From: Streptomyces sp. H39-S7
GTDB taxonomy: Bacteria > Actinomycetota > Actinomycetes > Streptomycetales > Streptomycetaceae
Direction: 5' to 3'
Length of the DNA stretch: 64,000 nt
Assembly (NCBI RefSeq): GCF_027158205.1
Contig: NZ_JAPVLU010000004.1
Coordinates: 86,868 to 150,867, forward strand
A program made the translations under genes and the position numbers. The notes beneath the pieces are model-generated. The model was not told the DNA's origin. It was given only the letters and a program-made list of their open reading frames with translations, and searched no databases. This document shows, one piece after another, positions 17,300-27,074 of this stretch (position 1 is its first letter; every line of letters starts with the position of its first letter).

Positions 17300-18628
17300 T
17301 CACACCTGCTCGGTGGGGATCACCGGTTCACCGCGGGAGAGCTGCGAGGCGGACAGCGGCAGTCCCGCGCGCGCCTCGATGTGCCGGGTGCGGGCCGCCT
17401 CCAGCGGCTCACGGCCGATGATCTCCCCGCCGCGCACCAGCGGGACCAGCAGCTGCCGGTCCGCCAACTCCGGCGGCACGGGCCCGGTGCCGACCACCTC
17501 GGCCTCCGCGACCCCGTCCTCGTCCAGCCGCCGCGCCGCCCACTTGCGGCCGCCGACGCTGCTCTTGGCGCCCATCGACTTCTTGGCCACGGCCACCATC
17601 GGCGCGTCCGGCTCGTTCGACGAGGCCCGCGAGACCAGCTTGTAGACCATCGAGCAGGTCGGGTGACCGCTGCCGGTCACCAGCGAGGTGCCGACCCCGT
17701 ACGCGTCCACCGGCGCCGCCGCCAGCGAGGCGATGGCGTACTCGTCGAGATCCGAGGTCACCACGATCCGGGTGTCCTTGGCGCCGAGGTCGTCCAACTG
17801 CTGCCGCACCCGGTGGGCGAGCAGCAGCAGGTCGCCGGAGTCGATGCGGACCGCGCCCAGTTCGGGCCCGGCGACCTCGACGGCGGTACGGACCGCCGTC
17901 ATCAGGTCGTAGGTGTCCACCAGCAGCGTCGTGCCCCGGCCCAGCGAGTCGACCTGCGCGACGAAGGCGTCCCGCTCGCTGTCGTGCAGCAGGGTGAAGG
18001 CGTGCGCGGCGGTGCCGATCGTCGGCAGGCCGTAGCGGAAACCCGCCGCCAGGTTCGAGGAGGACAGGAAGCCGCCCACGTACGCGGCGCGGGAGGCGGC
18101 GACCGCCGCCAGTTCGTGCGCCCGCCGCGCGCCCATCTCCATCAGCGGCCGGCCGCCGGCCGCCACCGCCATCCGGGACGCGGCCGCCGCGATCGCGGAG
18201 TCGTGGTTGAGGATCGACAGGATCACCGTCTCCAGGATCACCGCCTCGGCGAAACTGCCCTCCACCCGCAGGATCGGCGAGCCGGGGAAGTACACCTCGC
18301 CCTCGGGATAACCCCAGATGTCGCCGGTGAAGCGGTACCCGGCCAGCCACTCCAGGGTCGGCTCGTCGACCACGTTCTCGCGGGCGAGGAAGTCCAGCAC
18401 GTCGGCGTCGAAGCGGAAGTTCTCCACCGCGTCCAGCACCCGGCCGGTGCCGCAGACGACGCCGTAGCGGCGCCCCTCCGGCAGCCGGCGGGTGAAGGCC
18501 TCGAACACCGAGTGCCGGTGCGCCGCCCCACTGCGCAGCGCGGCCTGCAACATCGTCAACTCGTACCGGTCGGTGAACAGCGCGGTGGAAGGTACAGCCA
18601 CCGGCAGCCCCAGATCTGCAGCGCTCAT
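17300..18628 (-). CDS. pncB: Nicotinate phosphoribosyltransferase
   Basis: This 442 aa enzyme of the Preiss-Handler pathway joins nicotinate and PRPP, with ATP use, to give nicotinate mononucleotide. Family features include DRYELTMLQAAL near the N-terminus, the phosphoribosyl-binding region RIDSGDLLLLAHRVRQQL, and VTSDLDEYAI followed by YGVGTSLVTGSGHP. Its length matches the bacterial enzymes. It is divergent from clpS with 102 bases between starts and lies upstream of pncA in the same direction. Confidence 0.96.
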   Translation of the reverse strand: MSAADLGLPVAVPSTALFTDRYELTMLQAALRSGAAHRHSVFEAFTRRLPEGRRYGVVCGTGRVLDAVENFRFDADVLDFLARENVVDEPTLEWLAGYRFTGDIWGYPEGEVYFPGSPILRVEGSFAEAVILETVILSILNHDSAIAAAASRMAVAAGGRPLMEMGARRAHELAAVAASRAAYVGGFLSSSNLAAGFRYGLPTIGTAAHAFTLLHDSERDAFVAQVDSLGRGTTLLVDTYDLMTAVRTAVEVAGPELGAVRIDSGDLLLLAHRVRQQLDDLGAKDTRIVVTSDLDEYAIASLAAAPVDAYGVGTSLVTGSGHPTCSMVYKLVSRASSNEPDAPMVAVAKKSMGAKSSVGGRKWAARRLDEDGVAEAEVVGTGPVPPELADRQLLVPLVRGGEIIGREPLEAARTRHIEARAGLPLSASQLSRGEPVIPTEQV

Positions 18629-18730
18629 GGAACGGGATGGTACCCCGACTATGCGTCAGAGTGACGATTTCTCTCCCCGGCCGCGTCCATTTGTGCGAAG
18701 CCCCGCAATGGCGGCAGCATTGGAGGAGTG

Positions 18731-19045
18731 ATGAGTGCCACCCTGGGGGTCGCCCCCGTAGAGATCGAACGGCCCGAGACGACCGATGCGCCCTTCGGGG
18801 TGCTGGAACCGGACGTCCCCTGGGTGACCCTGGTGCACAACGATCCCGTCAATCTCATGAGCTACGTGACGTACGTCTTTCAGGCCTACTTCGGGTACTC
18901 CAAGGACAAGGCCGTCAAACTCATGAAGGACGTCCACCACAAGGGGCGCGCCGCCGTCTCCAGCGGCAGCCGCGAAGAGATGGAACGCGACGTGCAGGCG
19001 ATGCACGGCTACGGCCTGTGGGCGACCCTGCAGCAGGACCGCTGA
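18731..19045 (+). CDS. clpS: ATP-dependent Clp protease adaptor
   Basis: This 104 aa adaptor of the N-end rule pathway delivers substrates with destabilising N-terminal residues to ClpA/ClpC. The signature [20 protein letters not shown] and the later VHHKGRAAV are diagnostic. ATG at 18731 is preferred; a GTG directly before it is also in frame, but the GGAGG at 18722-18726 would be too close to it. The stop overlaps the next start (TGATG), so it is translationally coupled to the DUF2017 gene. Confidence 0.96.
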   Translation: MSATLGVAPVEIERPETTDAPFGVLEPDVPWVTLVHNDPVNLMSYVTYVFQAYFGYSKDKAVKLMKDVHHKGRAAVSSGSREEMERDVQAMHGYGLWATLQQDR

Positions 19046-19578
19046 TGGCCGGCTACTTCGCAGCCGCCCCGGGCGGCGGCGCCGTCATCGCCCTCGACGC
19101 CGTCGAGAAGTCCATCCTGCGCAGTCTCGCCGTGCAGCTCCTGGAGATGATCGGCCCGGGGGAGGAGCCGGTCTCCGACGACCCGCTGGCCGCGCTGTTC
19201 CCCGCCGACGGCCCGAGCAAGCCCCCGTCCGACCCGGCGCTGGCCAGGCTCTTCCCGGACGCCTACGAGGACACCGCCCAGTCCTCGGAGTTCCGCCGCT
19301 TCACCGAGAACGACCTGCGCGCCCGCAAGCGCGAGGACGCGCTGGCCCTCGTCCGCTCCCTCGACGCCGCCGACCCGGAACTGCTGCTCACGCCCGAGGA
19401 CACCCGCCGCTGGCTCGGCGCCCTCAACGACCTGCGGCTGACCATCGGCTCCCGGCTGGAGGTCACCGACGAGGACACCGAGCTCTACCGGCTGCCGGAC
19501 GACGATCCGCTCAAGCCGATGGTGATGGCCTACCTGTGGCTCGGCGGTCTGCAGGAGACGCTGATCGAGACGCTCTGA
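19045..19578 (+). CDS. DUF2017 family protein
   Basis: This 177 aa soluble, mostly helical protein of the DUF2017 family is almost always found next to clpS in actinobacteria. Conserved parts include ALDAVEKSILRSLAVQLLEM and MAYLWLGGLQETLIE. Its ATG shares a base with the clpS stop, so co-translation is expected. Its function is unproven; the fixed linkage suggests a role with the Clp adaptor. Confidence 0.88.
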   Translation: MAGYFAAAPGGGAVIALDAVEKSILRSLAVQLLEMIGPGEEPVSDDPLAALFPADGPSKPPSDPALARLFPDAYEDTAQSSEFRRFTENDLRARKREDALALVRSLDAADPELLLTPEDTRRWLGALNDLRLTIGSRLEVTDEDTELYRLPDDDPLKPMVMAYLWLGGLQETLIETL

Positions 19579-19841
19579 CGTCCAGTACTCGCTCAGCGGA
19601 CGCTCAAATCCGGATAACGATCATGTCACCGTGATCATCCGATATGCGGCTTCACTTCACCTTCGGGGTGTTTTCCCTGTGCGCCGCGTCACACTCGCCT
19701 CCCTCGATGGCGTCTCAGCCCGTGGTACTAATTCCGACCACTGGCCGGGACGCCATCCCTGTTCCGCCAGGCGCTGAGCCGGCCGATCGCCGGCTCGCAG
19801 CTCCACTGTCCGGGGGGATATGGAGAAAGGCGCACCACCAC

Positions 19842-21320
19842 ATGCCGACGGAACACACCGGCCACAACGCGGCCGAAGTCGCCGCCGCCGACGCGGCCGC
19901 CGCGCCCGTCACGGAAGAGGGCTACCAGCGAGGGCTCGGCAGCCGGCAGATCCAGATGATCGCCATCGGCGGTGCCATCGGCACCGGCCTCTTCCTGGGC
20001 GCCGGCAAGGCCATCCATCAGGCGGGTCCGAGCCTGATCATGATGTACGCCATCGCGGGCGTCATCATCTTCTTCATCATGCGGGCCCTGGGCGAACTGC
20101 TCACCTACCGCCCCGTCTCCGGCTCCTTCGCCGACTACGCCCGCGAATTCCTGGGCCCCTTCTGGGGGTTCGTCACCGGCTGGACGTACTGGCTGATGTG
20201 GGTGGTGACCGGCATGGCCGAGGTCACCGCCGCCTCGGTGTACATCACCTACTGGTGGAAGGACATCCCGCAGTGGATCTCCGCCCTGGTCTTCCTGCTG
20301 GTGCTCTTCGGCGTCAACCTCATCTCGGTGAAGGTCTTCGGCGAGGTCGAGTTCTGGTTCTCGATGATCAAGGTCACCGCGATCATCGGCATGATCCTCA
20401 TCGGCATCGGCGTCCTGACCATCGGGTTCTCCGCAGCGGGCGACACCGCCTCGCTCAGCCACCTGTGGGGTAACGGCGGGGTCTTCCCCAACGGCGTCGG
20501 CAAGTCCCTCATGACGCTGCAGATCGTGATGTTCGCCTACCTCGCCGTCGAACTCGTCGGCGTCACCGCGGGCGAGGCCGAGAACCCCCGCGAGACGCTC
20601 CCCAAGGCCATCAACACGCTGCCCTGGCGGATCGGCGTGTTCTACGTCGGCGCGCTCATCGTGATCCTCGGCGTCGTCTCCTGGACCGAGTTCCAGCCCG
20701 GCGTCAGCCCGTTCGTGGCCGCCTTCGCCAAGATCGGCATCCCGTTCGGCGCGGCCATCGTGAACTTCGTGGTCCTCACCGCGGCCCTGTCGTCCTGCAA
20801 CTCCGGCATGTACTCCACCGGCCGCATGCTGCGCGACCTGGCCGTCAACGGCCAGGGACCCAGGGCCTTCGCCAAGCTCAACTCCCGCCAGACCCCGGCC
20901 ACCGGCATCCTCATCTCCGTCGCCCTGATGGGCATCGGCGTGTGGATCAACTACGTCGACCCGGACGGCGCCTTCACCTACATCACGGCCTTCGCCACCG
21001 TCGCCGGCGTCTGGACCTGGGCGATGATCCTCATCTCCCACCTGCGCTACCGCGCGGCGGTCAAGGCCGGCCGCGCCGCCGAAGCCTGGTTCAAGGCGCC
21101 GGGCGCCCCGTACACCAGCTGGATCGCCCTGATCTTCCTGGCCGGCGTGATGGTCCTGATCGGCATCGACAAGGACGCGCGGATTTCGCTCTACAGCGCT
21201 CCGGTGTGGTTCGCGATCCTCGGCATCGGGTACGCCTGGCTCAAGCGGAGGAACCCGGAGGCGTTCGCCCCCAAGCCGCACGTCGCACCGGAGCCCGCGC
21301 TGGTCGACGCCGCGGGCTGA
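19842..21320 (+). CDS. Amino acid permease, APC superfamily (AAT family)
   Basis: This 492 aa transporter has about 12 membrane helices. The first helix carries the AAT-family signature GLGSRQIQMIAIGGAIGTGL, followed by FIMRALGELL and the consensus GEAENPRETLPKAI. The ATG at 19842 follows GGAGAAAGG at 19822-19830. Related permeases move GABA, proline, lysine, aromatic or other amino acids by proton symport; the ligand here is unknown. The 263-base gap to the previous gene has no other gene, only a small inverted repeat (GATCA/TGATC at 19619-19636). A terminator follows at 21351-21385. Confidence 0.92.
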   Translation: MPTEHTGHNAAEVAAADAAAAPVTEEGYQRGLGSRQIQMIAIGGAIGTGLFLGAGKAIHQAGPSLIMMYAIAGVIIFFIMRALGELLTYRPVSGSFADYAREFLGPFWGFVTGWTYWLMWVVTGMAEVTAASVYITYWWKDIPQWISALVFLLVLFGVNLISVKVFGEVEFWFSMIKVTAIIGMILIGIGVLTIGFSAAGDTASLSHLWGNGGVFPNGVGKSLMTLQIVMFAYLAVELVGVTAGEAENPRETLPKAINTLPWRIGVFYVGALIVILGVVSWTEFQPGVSPFVAAFAKIGIPFGAAIVNFVVLTAALSSCNSGMYSTGRMLRDLAVNGQGPRAFAKLNSRQTPATGILISVALMGIGVWINYVDPDGAFTYITAFATVAGVWTWAMILISHLRYRAAVKAGRAAEAWFKAPGAPYTSWIALIFLAGVMVLIGIDKDARISLYSAPVWFAILGIGYAWLKRRNPEAFAPKPHVAPEPALVDAAG

Positions 21321-21350
21321 GCGCCGCGCGCACAAGCCGTCCCGTACCGC

Positions 21351-21385
21351 GAAGGCCCGCCCCCGCACCCCTGGGGCGGGCCTTC
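21351..21385 (+). terminator. Terminator after the amino acid permease
   Basis: Perfect 13-base arms (21351-21363 and 21373-21385, GAAGGCCCGCCCC and its complement) with a nine-base loop begin 30 bases after the permease stop. Confidence 0.8.
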
Positions 21386-21441
21386 GTCTGCGCGCGCGTA
21401 CGCGCGCGCAGGAAGCCGCGGCCCCCTGTTAACTTTTCGGC

Positions 21442-21852
21442 ATGCTGACCATCACGCAGGAGATCCACGACGCGATCGTCGCCCACGCCCGCGCCGACCA
21501 CCCCGACGAGGCGTGCGGCATCGTCGCGGGGCCCGAGGGCAGCGGCCGCCCCGAGCGCTTCATCCCCATGCTGAACGCGGCCCGCTCACCCACGTTCTAC
21601 GAGTTCGACTCCACCGACCTGCTCAAGCTCTACCGCGACCTGGACGACCGCGACGAGGAACCGGTGATCGTCTACCACTCGCACACCGCCACCGAGGCGT
21701 ACCCGTCCCGCACCGACATCACCTACGCGAACGAGCCCGGCGCCCACTACGTCCTCGTCTCAACCGCGGAGGAGTTCCAGTTCCGCTCGTTCCGCATCGT
21801 GGACGGGGTCGTGACCGAAGAAGACGTGCAAGTAGTGGCCTCAGGGGCCTGA
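21442..21852 (+). CDS. mec: JAMM/MPN+ metallopeptidase (Mec-like) of the CysO cysteine pathway
   Basis: This 136 aa zinc peptidase of family M67 has all catalytic residues: Glu23 in DEACGI, His79 and His81 in YHSHT, Ser89 and Asp92 in PSRTD. In Mycobacterium tuberculosis the equivalent Mec+ releases cysteine from the C-terminus of the sulfur carrier CysO. The gene sits just before a leader-peptide ORF, cysO and cysM, which matches that pathway. Its own promoter must lie in the short gap after the permease terminator. An extra task, trimming the CysO tail, is discussed under findings. Confidence 0.9.
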   Translation: MLTITQEIHDAIVAHARADHPDEACGIVAGPEGSGRPERFIPMLNAARSPTFYEFDSTDLLKLYRDLDDRDEEPVIVYHSHTATEAYPSRTDITYANEPGAHYVLVSTAEEFQFRSFRIVDGVVTEEDVQVVASGA

Positions 21853-21899
21853 CCGTCCGAATCGTGGGACGACTGTCTCGGACGTCCCCCGGGAATCGA

Positions 21900-21905
21900 T
21901 ACGAT
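21900..21905 (+). promoter_or_regulatory. Candidate -10 box for a leaderless transcript
   Basis: TACGAT at 21900-21905 has the T-A-N-N-N-T form, and its last base is six bases before the A of the ATG at 21912. A transcript beginning at or beside that A would be leaderless. No strong -35 box is seen. Confidence 0.45.
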
Positions 21906-21911
21906 GAGCCC

Positions 21912-22016
21912 ATGGTTTCCCACGACGTGAAGAACAACCCGCCGGGCATGCTGCTCGTCGCGCGGCTGCACGTCGACCTCTGCCGCGTCGCCAGCGCCGC
22001 CTGTCCGCGCGCCTGA
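21912..22016 (+). CDS. Cysteine-containing leader peptide upstream of cysO-cysM
   Basis: This 34-codon ORF encodes a peptide containing the block LLVARLHVDLCRVASAACPR, with Cys at positions 24 and 31. Short ORFs with the pattern RxHVDLxRxASAxC are annotated as putative leader peptides before sulfur-assimilation genes in Streptomyces, and cysteine-rich leaderless ORFs act as cysteine-responsive attenuators in mycobacteria. It ends 91 bases before cysO, with a weak hairpin between (arms 22026-22030 and 22038-22042). The likely job is to couple cysteine supply to expression of cysO and cysM. The peptide itself probably has no other function. Confidence 0.75.
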   Translation: MVSHDVKNNPPGMLLVARLHVDLCRVASAACPRA

Positions 22017-22107
22017 CCACTTCCCGGAGCTACCGTCGCTCCCGGCACGCCGCACAGCCCCGCCCGCACGTCCCCCCGCCCGACGCCGCATGTAACGGAG
22101 CCCATCC

Positions 22108-23354
<1,247 letters not shown>

Positions 23355-23368
23355 CCGCCCTCGCAGGA

Positions 23369-23396
23369 CGGCGGTGTGCCGGCCCGCACACCGCCG
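23369..23396 (+). terminator. Terminator after cysM
   Basis: Perfect 11-base arms at 23369-23379 and 23386-23396 with a six-base loop begin 14 bases after the cysM stop. Confidence 0.75.
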
Positions 23397-23490
23397 GGAC
23401 CGACCGCGGCCCGCGCACCACGGCAGCCCGCCGAGCCGAGCGCACCCGGGCGGCCCGCCGCGGTCGGCGCGTCCGAGCGGTCGGTCGCCC

Positions 23491-23955
23491 TCAGCGCACC
23501 ATCCGCCGGACCTGCTGCCACAGTGCGGCGTCCAGGACACCCGCCCGGCGGCGGAACGCCGCGGAACGCACCTCCCGCAGCTCGTCGGTCTCCAGGTAGC
23601 TCGTCCTGCCCTGCGCGTCGCCCACGGTCCCCGGCGGCAGGGCGATCACCCCCGGCAGCTCCTCGTGGTACTTGCTGGTGATCTTCGCGACGCGCACCGT
23701 GCGCCCCCGCACCGACAGCACCAGGCACGGCCGGTCCTTCGCCCCGGACCCGTCCTCGAACGGCACGTTCGCCCACCAGATCTCCCCCGCCGCGGGCGCC
23801 CCCTTCCCGCCACGCCGGGGCGCCGGACGATCCGCCGCGCGCGGCGGACGCGCCGGACCACCCGGCCGGCGCCGCGCCGCCGACCGCCTCCACACCGCGA
23901 AACCGGCCAGTACGACCACGGCCGCGGCCGCCACCAACCACCAGGTCATGTCCAT
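23491..23955 (-). CDS. Membrane-anchored PemK/MazF-like protein
   Basis: This 154 aa protein has one N-terminal membrane helix (TWWLVAAAAVVVLAGFAVW), an Arg/Pro-rich linker and a C-terminal domain resembling the PemK/MazF RNase toxin fold (GEIWWANVPFEDGSGAKDRP, CLVLSVRG, then VAKITSKYHEELPGVIALP). The ATG at 23955 follows GGGAG. No antitoxin gene adjoins it, and toxins of this family are normally soluble, so a classical toxin-antitoxin role is doubtful. Its function is unknown. Confidence 0.75.
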   Translation of the reverse strand: MDMTWWLVAAAAVVVLAGFAVWRRSAARRRPGGPARPPRAADRPAPRRGGKGAPAAGEIWWANVPFEDGSGAKDRPCLVLSVRGRTVRVAKITSKYHEELPGVIALPPGTVGDAQGRTSYLETDELREVRSAAFRRRAGVLDAALWQQVRRMVR

Positions 23956-24179
23956 ATGGGCTCCCACGGTCGAAAACTGTCGAAGAAGATCCTCATTCGG
24001 AACCGACCGTACCGGCCGCCCCTCGTACTGGTGATTCCGCCCACAACGGGGCGCTGAGGAGGCGCGTCGGCCCGCCCCGCGCCTTACTCTCGTCAACACG
24101 TGGCGGACCGCACCCGCCTAACCCCCCACTCCAACCGGTATGGGGGCGATCTGTGGCGCGCCCACGGAGGTTTCACGGC

Positions 24180-24932
24180 ATGAAGCTCACCGTCGTCGGC
24201 TGCTCGGGGTCGTTCCCGTCCGCGGAATCGGCCTGCTCGAGCTACCTCGTCGAGGCCGACGGCTTCCGGCTGCTGCTCGACATGGGCAACGGAGCCCTGG
24301 GCGAACTCCAGCGCCACTGCGGCCTCTACGACCTGGACGCGGTCCTGCTCAGCCATCTGCACGCCGACCACTGCATCGACATGTGCGGCTACTTCGTGGC
24401 CCGTTACTACCGCCACGACGGCGGCCCCGCCGACGCCATCCCCGTCTACGGACCGGAAGGCACCGAACGCCGCCTCTCCACCGCCTACGGCGACATGCCC
24501 GACGAGAAGTGCATGAGCGAGGTCTTCGACTTCCGCACCCTGGAACCCGGCAGCTTCACCCTCGGCCCCTTCACCATCACCACCGACCGGGTCAGCCACC
24601 CCGTCGAGGCGTTCGGCTTCCGCATCGAGCACAACGGCCGCACCCTGACGTACTCCGGCGACACCGGCCCCTGCGACGCCCTGCTCGGGCTCGCCGCGGG
24701 CACCGACCTCTTCCTGTGCGAGGCATCCTTCACCCACGGCAAGGAAGACATCCCCGAATTGCACCTCAACGGCCGCCAGGCCGGCGAACACGCCGACCGC
24801 GCCGGCGCCGGGCGCCTCGTCCTCACCCACATCCCGCCCTGGACCGACCCCGCCCGCAACCTCACCGACGCCCGCGCCGTCTTCGACGGCCCCGTAGAAC
24901 TCGCCACCTCAGGCGCGGTCTACGAGCTCTGA
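24180..24932 (+). CDS. Metallo-beta-lactamase-fold hydrolase
   Basis: This 250 aa protein begins MKLTVVGCSGSFPSAESACS and carries the zinc-binding motif SHLHADHCID, then TDRVSHPVEAFGFRIE and LTYSGDTGPCD, ending with LTHIPPW. This resembles the RNase Z/ElaC-like and phosphodiesterase branch of the superfamily. Length and motif order are intact, so it should be active. The substrate could be RNA 3' ends, a cyclic nucleotide or a small phosphodiester; I cannot choose. The GGAGG about ten bases upstream fixes the start. Confidence 0.88.
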   Translation: MKLTVVGCSGSFPSAESACSSYLVEADGFRLLLDMGNGALGELQRHCGLYDLDAVLLSHLHADHCIDMCGYFVARYYRHDGGPADAIPVYGPEGTERRLSTAYGDMPDEKCMSEVFDFRTLEPGSFTLGPFTITTDRVSHPVEAFGFRIEHNGRTLTYSGDTGPCDALLGLAAGTDLFLCEASFTHGKEDIPELHLNGRQAGEHADRAGAGRLVLTHIPPWTDPARNLTDARAVFDGPVELATSGAVYEL

Positions 24933-24966
24933 GCCGGCAGGCGACCTCCGGCCGCCCGGTCCGGAC

Positions 24967-25419
24967 TCAGAAGACGGACGTGTCCAGTTCCAGGTCGAAC
25001 GGGTGCGGAAGCAGGACCGCCAGGCCGAACGGGTGCGGGCCCTCCGCGTGCGTGTACCCGAGCCGGGACCGCTGCGAGTACAGCGTGCACGTCCGGTCCT
25101 GTCGGTCCACCCACAGGTACAGGGGCGCGCCGTACTCGGCGTAGCGGCGCCGCTTGACCGTGCGGTCGGTGTCCGCGTCGGACTCCGACGTCACCTCGAC
25201 CACCAGCAGCGTCTGATCCGGCAGCAGCGCCCCGGCCCCCTTGGCCAGCGCCCGCGGAACCACCGCCACATCGGGTACGTACCAGTTGCTGCTGCCCGGC
25301 AGATCCAGGTTGCCCGATCCGGAGACACATTCCAGCCGGCGCACCACCGGGCCGATCTGCTCGCGGATGCTGTCAGCGGCGGCCTCATGGTCCCAGGTCG
25401 GAGACACGGGCTCGATCAC
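24967..25419 (-). CDS. Uma2 family (DUF820) restriction-endonuclease-fold protein, start unclear
   Basis: This is a 150 aa protein when read from GTG 25419. The PD-(D/E)xK core is visible: YVPDVAVVP, then LLVVEVTSESDADTDRTVKR and RYAEYGAPLYLWVDR. The family usually has an N-terminal segment that ends in a sequence like VEGVIEPVSP. Here that segment is encoded in the same frame upstream of 25419 (it reads ALRFAIQHVKGDRVQIVEG), but no ATG, GTG or TTG precedes it before the terminator palindrome at 25516. Either translation begins at a CTG (25515 or another), or the start codon was lost and the protein is shortened. Many Streptomyces genomes carry several such genes of unknown role. Confidence 0.7.
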   Translation of the reverse strand: MIEPVSPTWDHEAAADSIREQIGPVVRRLECVSGSGNLDLPGSSNWYVPDVAVVPRALAKGAGALLPDQTLLVVEVTSESDADTDRTVKRRRYAEYGAPLYLWVDRQDRTCTLYSQRSRLGYTHAEGPHPFGLAVLLPHPFDLELDTSVF

Positions 25420-25515
25420 TCCCTCGACGATCTGGACGCGGTCACCCTTGACGTGCTGGATGGCGAATCTCAGAGCCGCTTCCGGATCGACGTCGGCGTA
25501 GGCATGCGATAACAG

Positions 25516-25555
25516 CGCGAGGCCCCCGGAACCGTACGGTTCCGGGGGCCTCGCG
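25516..25555. terminator. Perfect 40-base palindromic terminator after nagE2
   Basis: 25516-25555 is perfectly self-complementary around CCGTACGG. It lies 39 bases after the stop of the minus-strand PTS gene and directly upstream of the Uma2 frame. Confidence 0.85.
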
Positions 25556-25593
25556 TCGTGCTGTGCCCGCTCAGTGGGCGGGGGTCACCGGGC

Positions 25594-26844
25594 TTACGCC
25601 TTGGTGAGGTCCTCGATCTCCTCCTCGGGCTCGCGGCCCGGGGTGGTGAGGTTGAACTTGGTGATCGCGAAGCGGAAGACCACGTAGTAGATCACCGCGA
25701 AGCAGAGCCCGATCGGGATGATCAGCCACGGCTTGGTGGAGAGGTTCCAGTTCAGCGCGTAGTCGATGAAGCCCGCCGAGAAGGTGAAGCCGGCGTGCAC
25801 GCCCAGCGCCCAGGTGACGGCCATCGAGACGGCGGTCAGCACGGCGTGGATCGCGTAGAGCACCGGGGCGATGAACATGAACGAGAACTCGATCGGCTCG
25901 GTGATGCCGGTGACGAACGAGGTCAGCGCGAGCGAGATCATCATGCCCATGACGGCCTTGCGGCGCTCGGGGCGGGCGCAGTGCGCGATGGCGATGGCGG
26001 CGGCCGGCAGGCCGAACATCATGATCGGGAAGAAGCCCGACATGAACTGTCCGGCGGTGGGGTCACCGGCGAAGAAGCGGGTCAGGTCGCCGTGCACGAC
26101 CTCGCCTGCGGAGTTCTTGAAGTCACCGAGCTGGAACCAGGAGACCGAGTTCACGAACTGGTGCATGCCGACCGGGATCAGCGCGCGGTTGATGAGGCCG
26201 AACAGACCGGCGCCGACGGCGCCCAGACCGGTCATCCACACACCGAAGTCGCTGATGACCTTGCCGACCGGCTCCCAGCCGAGGCCGAATATGACACCGA
26301 CGAGCGTGCCGACGAAGGCCATGATGATCGGGACCAGGCGGCGGCCGTTGAAGAAGCCGAGCCAGTCGACCAGCTGCTTGCGGTGGTAGCGCTGCCACAG
26401 GACCGCGGCGAGCAGACCCATGATGATGCCGCCGAGGACGCCGGGGTTGTTGTAGACCGCCGGGTCGTCCTTGCCCGCCTTGAGGACGGCCTCGGTGACC
26501 GGGAACGCCTTCAGGACGTTGCTGTAGACCAGGAAGCCGACCAGTGCGGCGAGCGCGGTCGAGCCGTCGGCCTTCTTGGCGAAGCCGATCGCCACACCGA
26601 TACAGAACAGCATCGGCAGGTTGTCGAACACCGCGCCGCCGGCGGTCGCGAAGACGGCCGCGACCTTGTGCCAGCCGAGGCCCTTGTCGCCGAACACATC
26701 GTCCTGGCCGAGGCGGAGCAGGATGCCCGCGGCAGGCAGGACGGCGATCGGCAGCTGGAGGCTGCGACCGACCTTCTGCAGACCGGAAAAGAGACCGGAG
26801 CCCCGCTTCTTCGCGGGGGCCGCCGTAGCGGTGGCCGTACTCAT
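25594..26844 (-). CDS. nagE2: N-acetylglucosamine-type PTS EIIC permease (NagE2-like)
   Basis: This 416 aa glucose/GlcNAc family EIIC has the conserved start LQKVGRSLQLPIAVLPAAGI and the sugar-site motif TGITEPIEFSFMF. It lacks the EIIB and EIIA domains fused in many bacteria, so it must use the separate EIIB at 28623. From memory, S. coelicolor has the same set (nagF, nagE1, nagE2), where NagE2 is the GlcNAc transporter. Three DasR-type operators lie upstream, implying repression lifted by glucosamine-6-phosphate. A 40-base palindrome terminates it. Confidence 0.9.
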   Translation of the reverse strand: MSTATATAAPAKKRGSGLFSGLQKVGRSLQLPIAVLPAAGILLRLGQDDVFGDKGLGWHKVAAVFATAGGAVFDNLPMLFCIGVAIGFAKKADGSTALAALVGFLVYSNVLKAFPVTEAVLKAGKDDPAVYNNPGVLGGIIMGLLAAVLWQRYHRKQLVDWLGFFNGRRLVPIIMAFVGTLVGVIFGLGWEPVGKVISDFGVWMTGLGAVGAGLFGLINRALIPVGMHQFVNSVSWFQLGDFKNSAGEVVHGDLTRFFAGDPTAGQFMSGFFPIMMFGLPAAAIAIAHCARPERRKAVMGMMISLALTSFVTGITEPIEFSFMFIAPVLYAIHAVLTAVSMAVTWALGVHAGFTFSAGFIDYALNWNLSTKPWLIIPIGLCFAVIYYVVFRFAITKFNLTTPGREPEEEIEDLTKA

Positions 26845-26893
26845 CAGATTCCTCCTGGTGAGGCGGGCGCTTCAAGAGGGGACGGCCCGCCGC

Positions 26894-26909
26894 TATGGTC
26901 TATACCACT
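26894..26909. promoter_or_regulatory. DasR-type operator 1 upstream of nagE2
   Basis: TATGGTCTATACCACT matches 13 of 16 bases of the published consensus ACTGGTCTAGACCACT by hand count. It lies 50 bases before the nagE2 start. Confidence 0.75.
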
Positions 26910-26910
26910 A

Positions 26911-26926
26911 AGTGGTGTAGACCAGT
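26911..26926. promoter_or_regulatory. DasR-type operator 2 upstream of nagE2
   Basis: AGTGGTGTAGACCAGT matches 15 of 16 consensus bases on the opposite strand by hand count. It adjoins site 1, one base apart, suggesting cooperative or overlapping binding. Confidence 0.85.
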
Positions 26927-26976
26927 TTTAACACGTCGGGGCGGGATAAAGGAATCCCCAGTTCCGATTCTTCTTC

Positions 26977-26992
26977 AGTGGTCTGGACCACA
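26977..26992. promoter_or_regulatory. DasR-type operator 3 between nagE1 and nagE2
   Basis: AGTGGTCTGGACCACA matches 13 of 16 consensus bases by hand count. It lies 133 bases upstream of nagE2, immediately before the nagE1 terminator. Confidence 0.65.
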
Positions 26993-26994
26993 AA

Positions 26995-27032
26995 CGAACG
27001 GCCCCCGAGTCCAAGGACTCGGGGGCCGTTCG
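26995..27032 (-). terminator. Terminator after nagE1
   Basis: Perfect 18-base arms (26995-27012 and 27015-27032) with a two-base loop lie 43 bases past the nagE1 stop. Confidence 0.85.
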
Positions 27033-27074
27033 GGGTGGGCCGTTTTGCCCGGATATCTCCGGGTGGATGCCGCG

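Noticed and set aside
23491..23955. PemK-like gene as a standard toxin-antitoxin locus
   Set aside because: No antitoxin-sized gene overlaps or adjoins it, and the protein has a membrane anchor.
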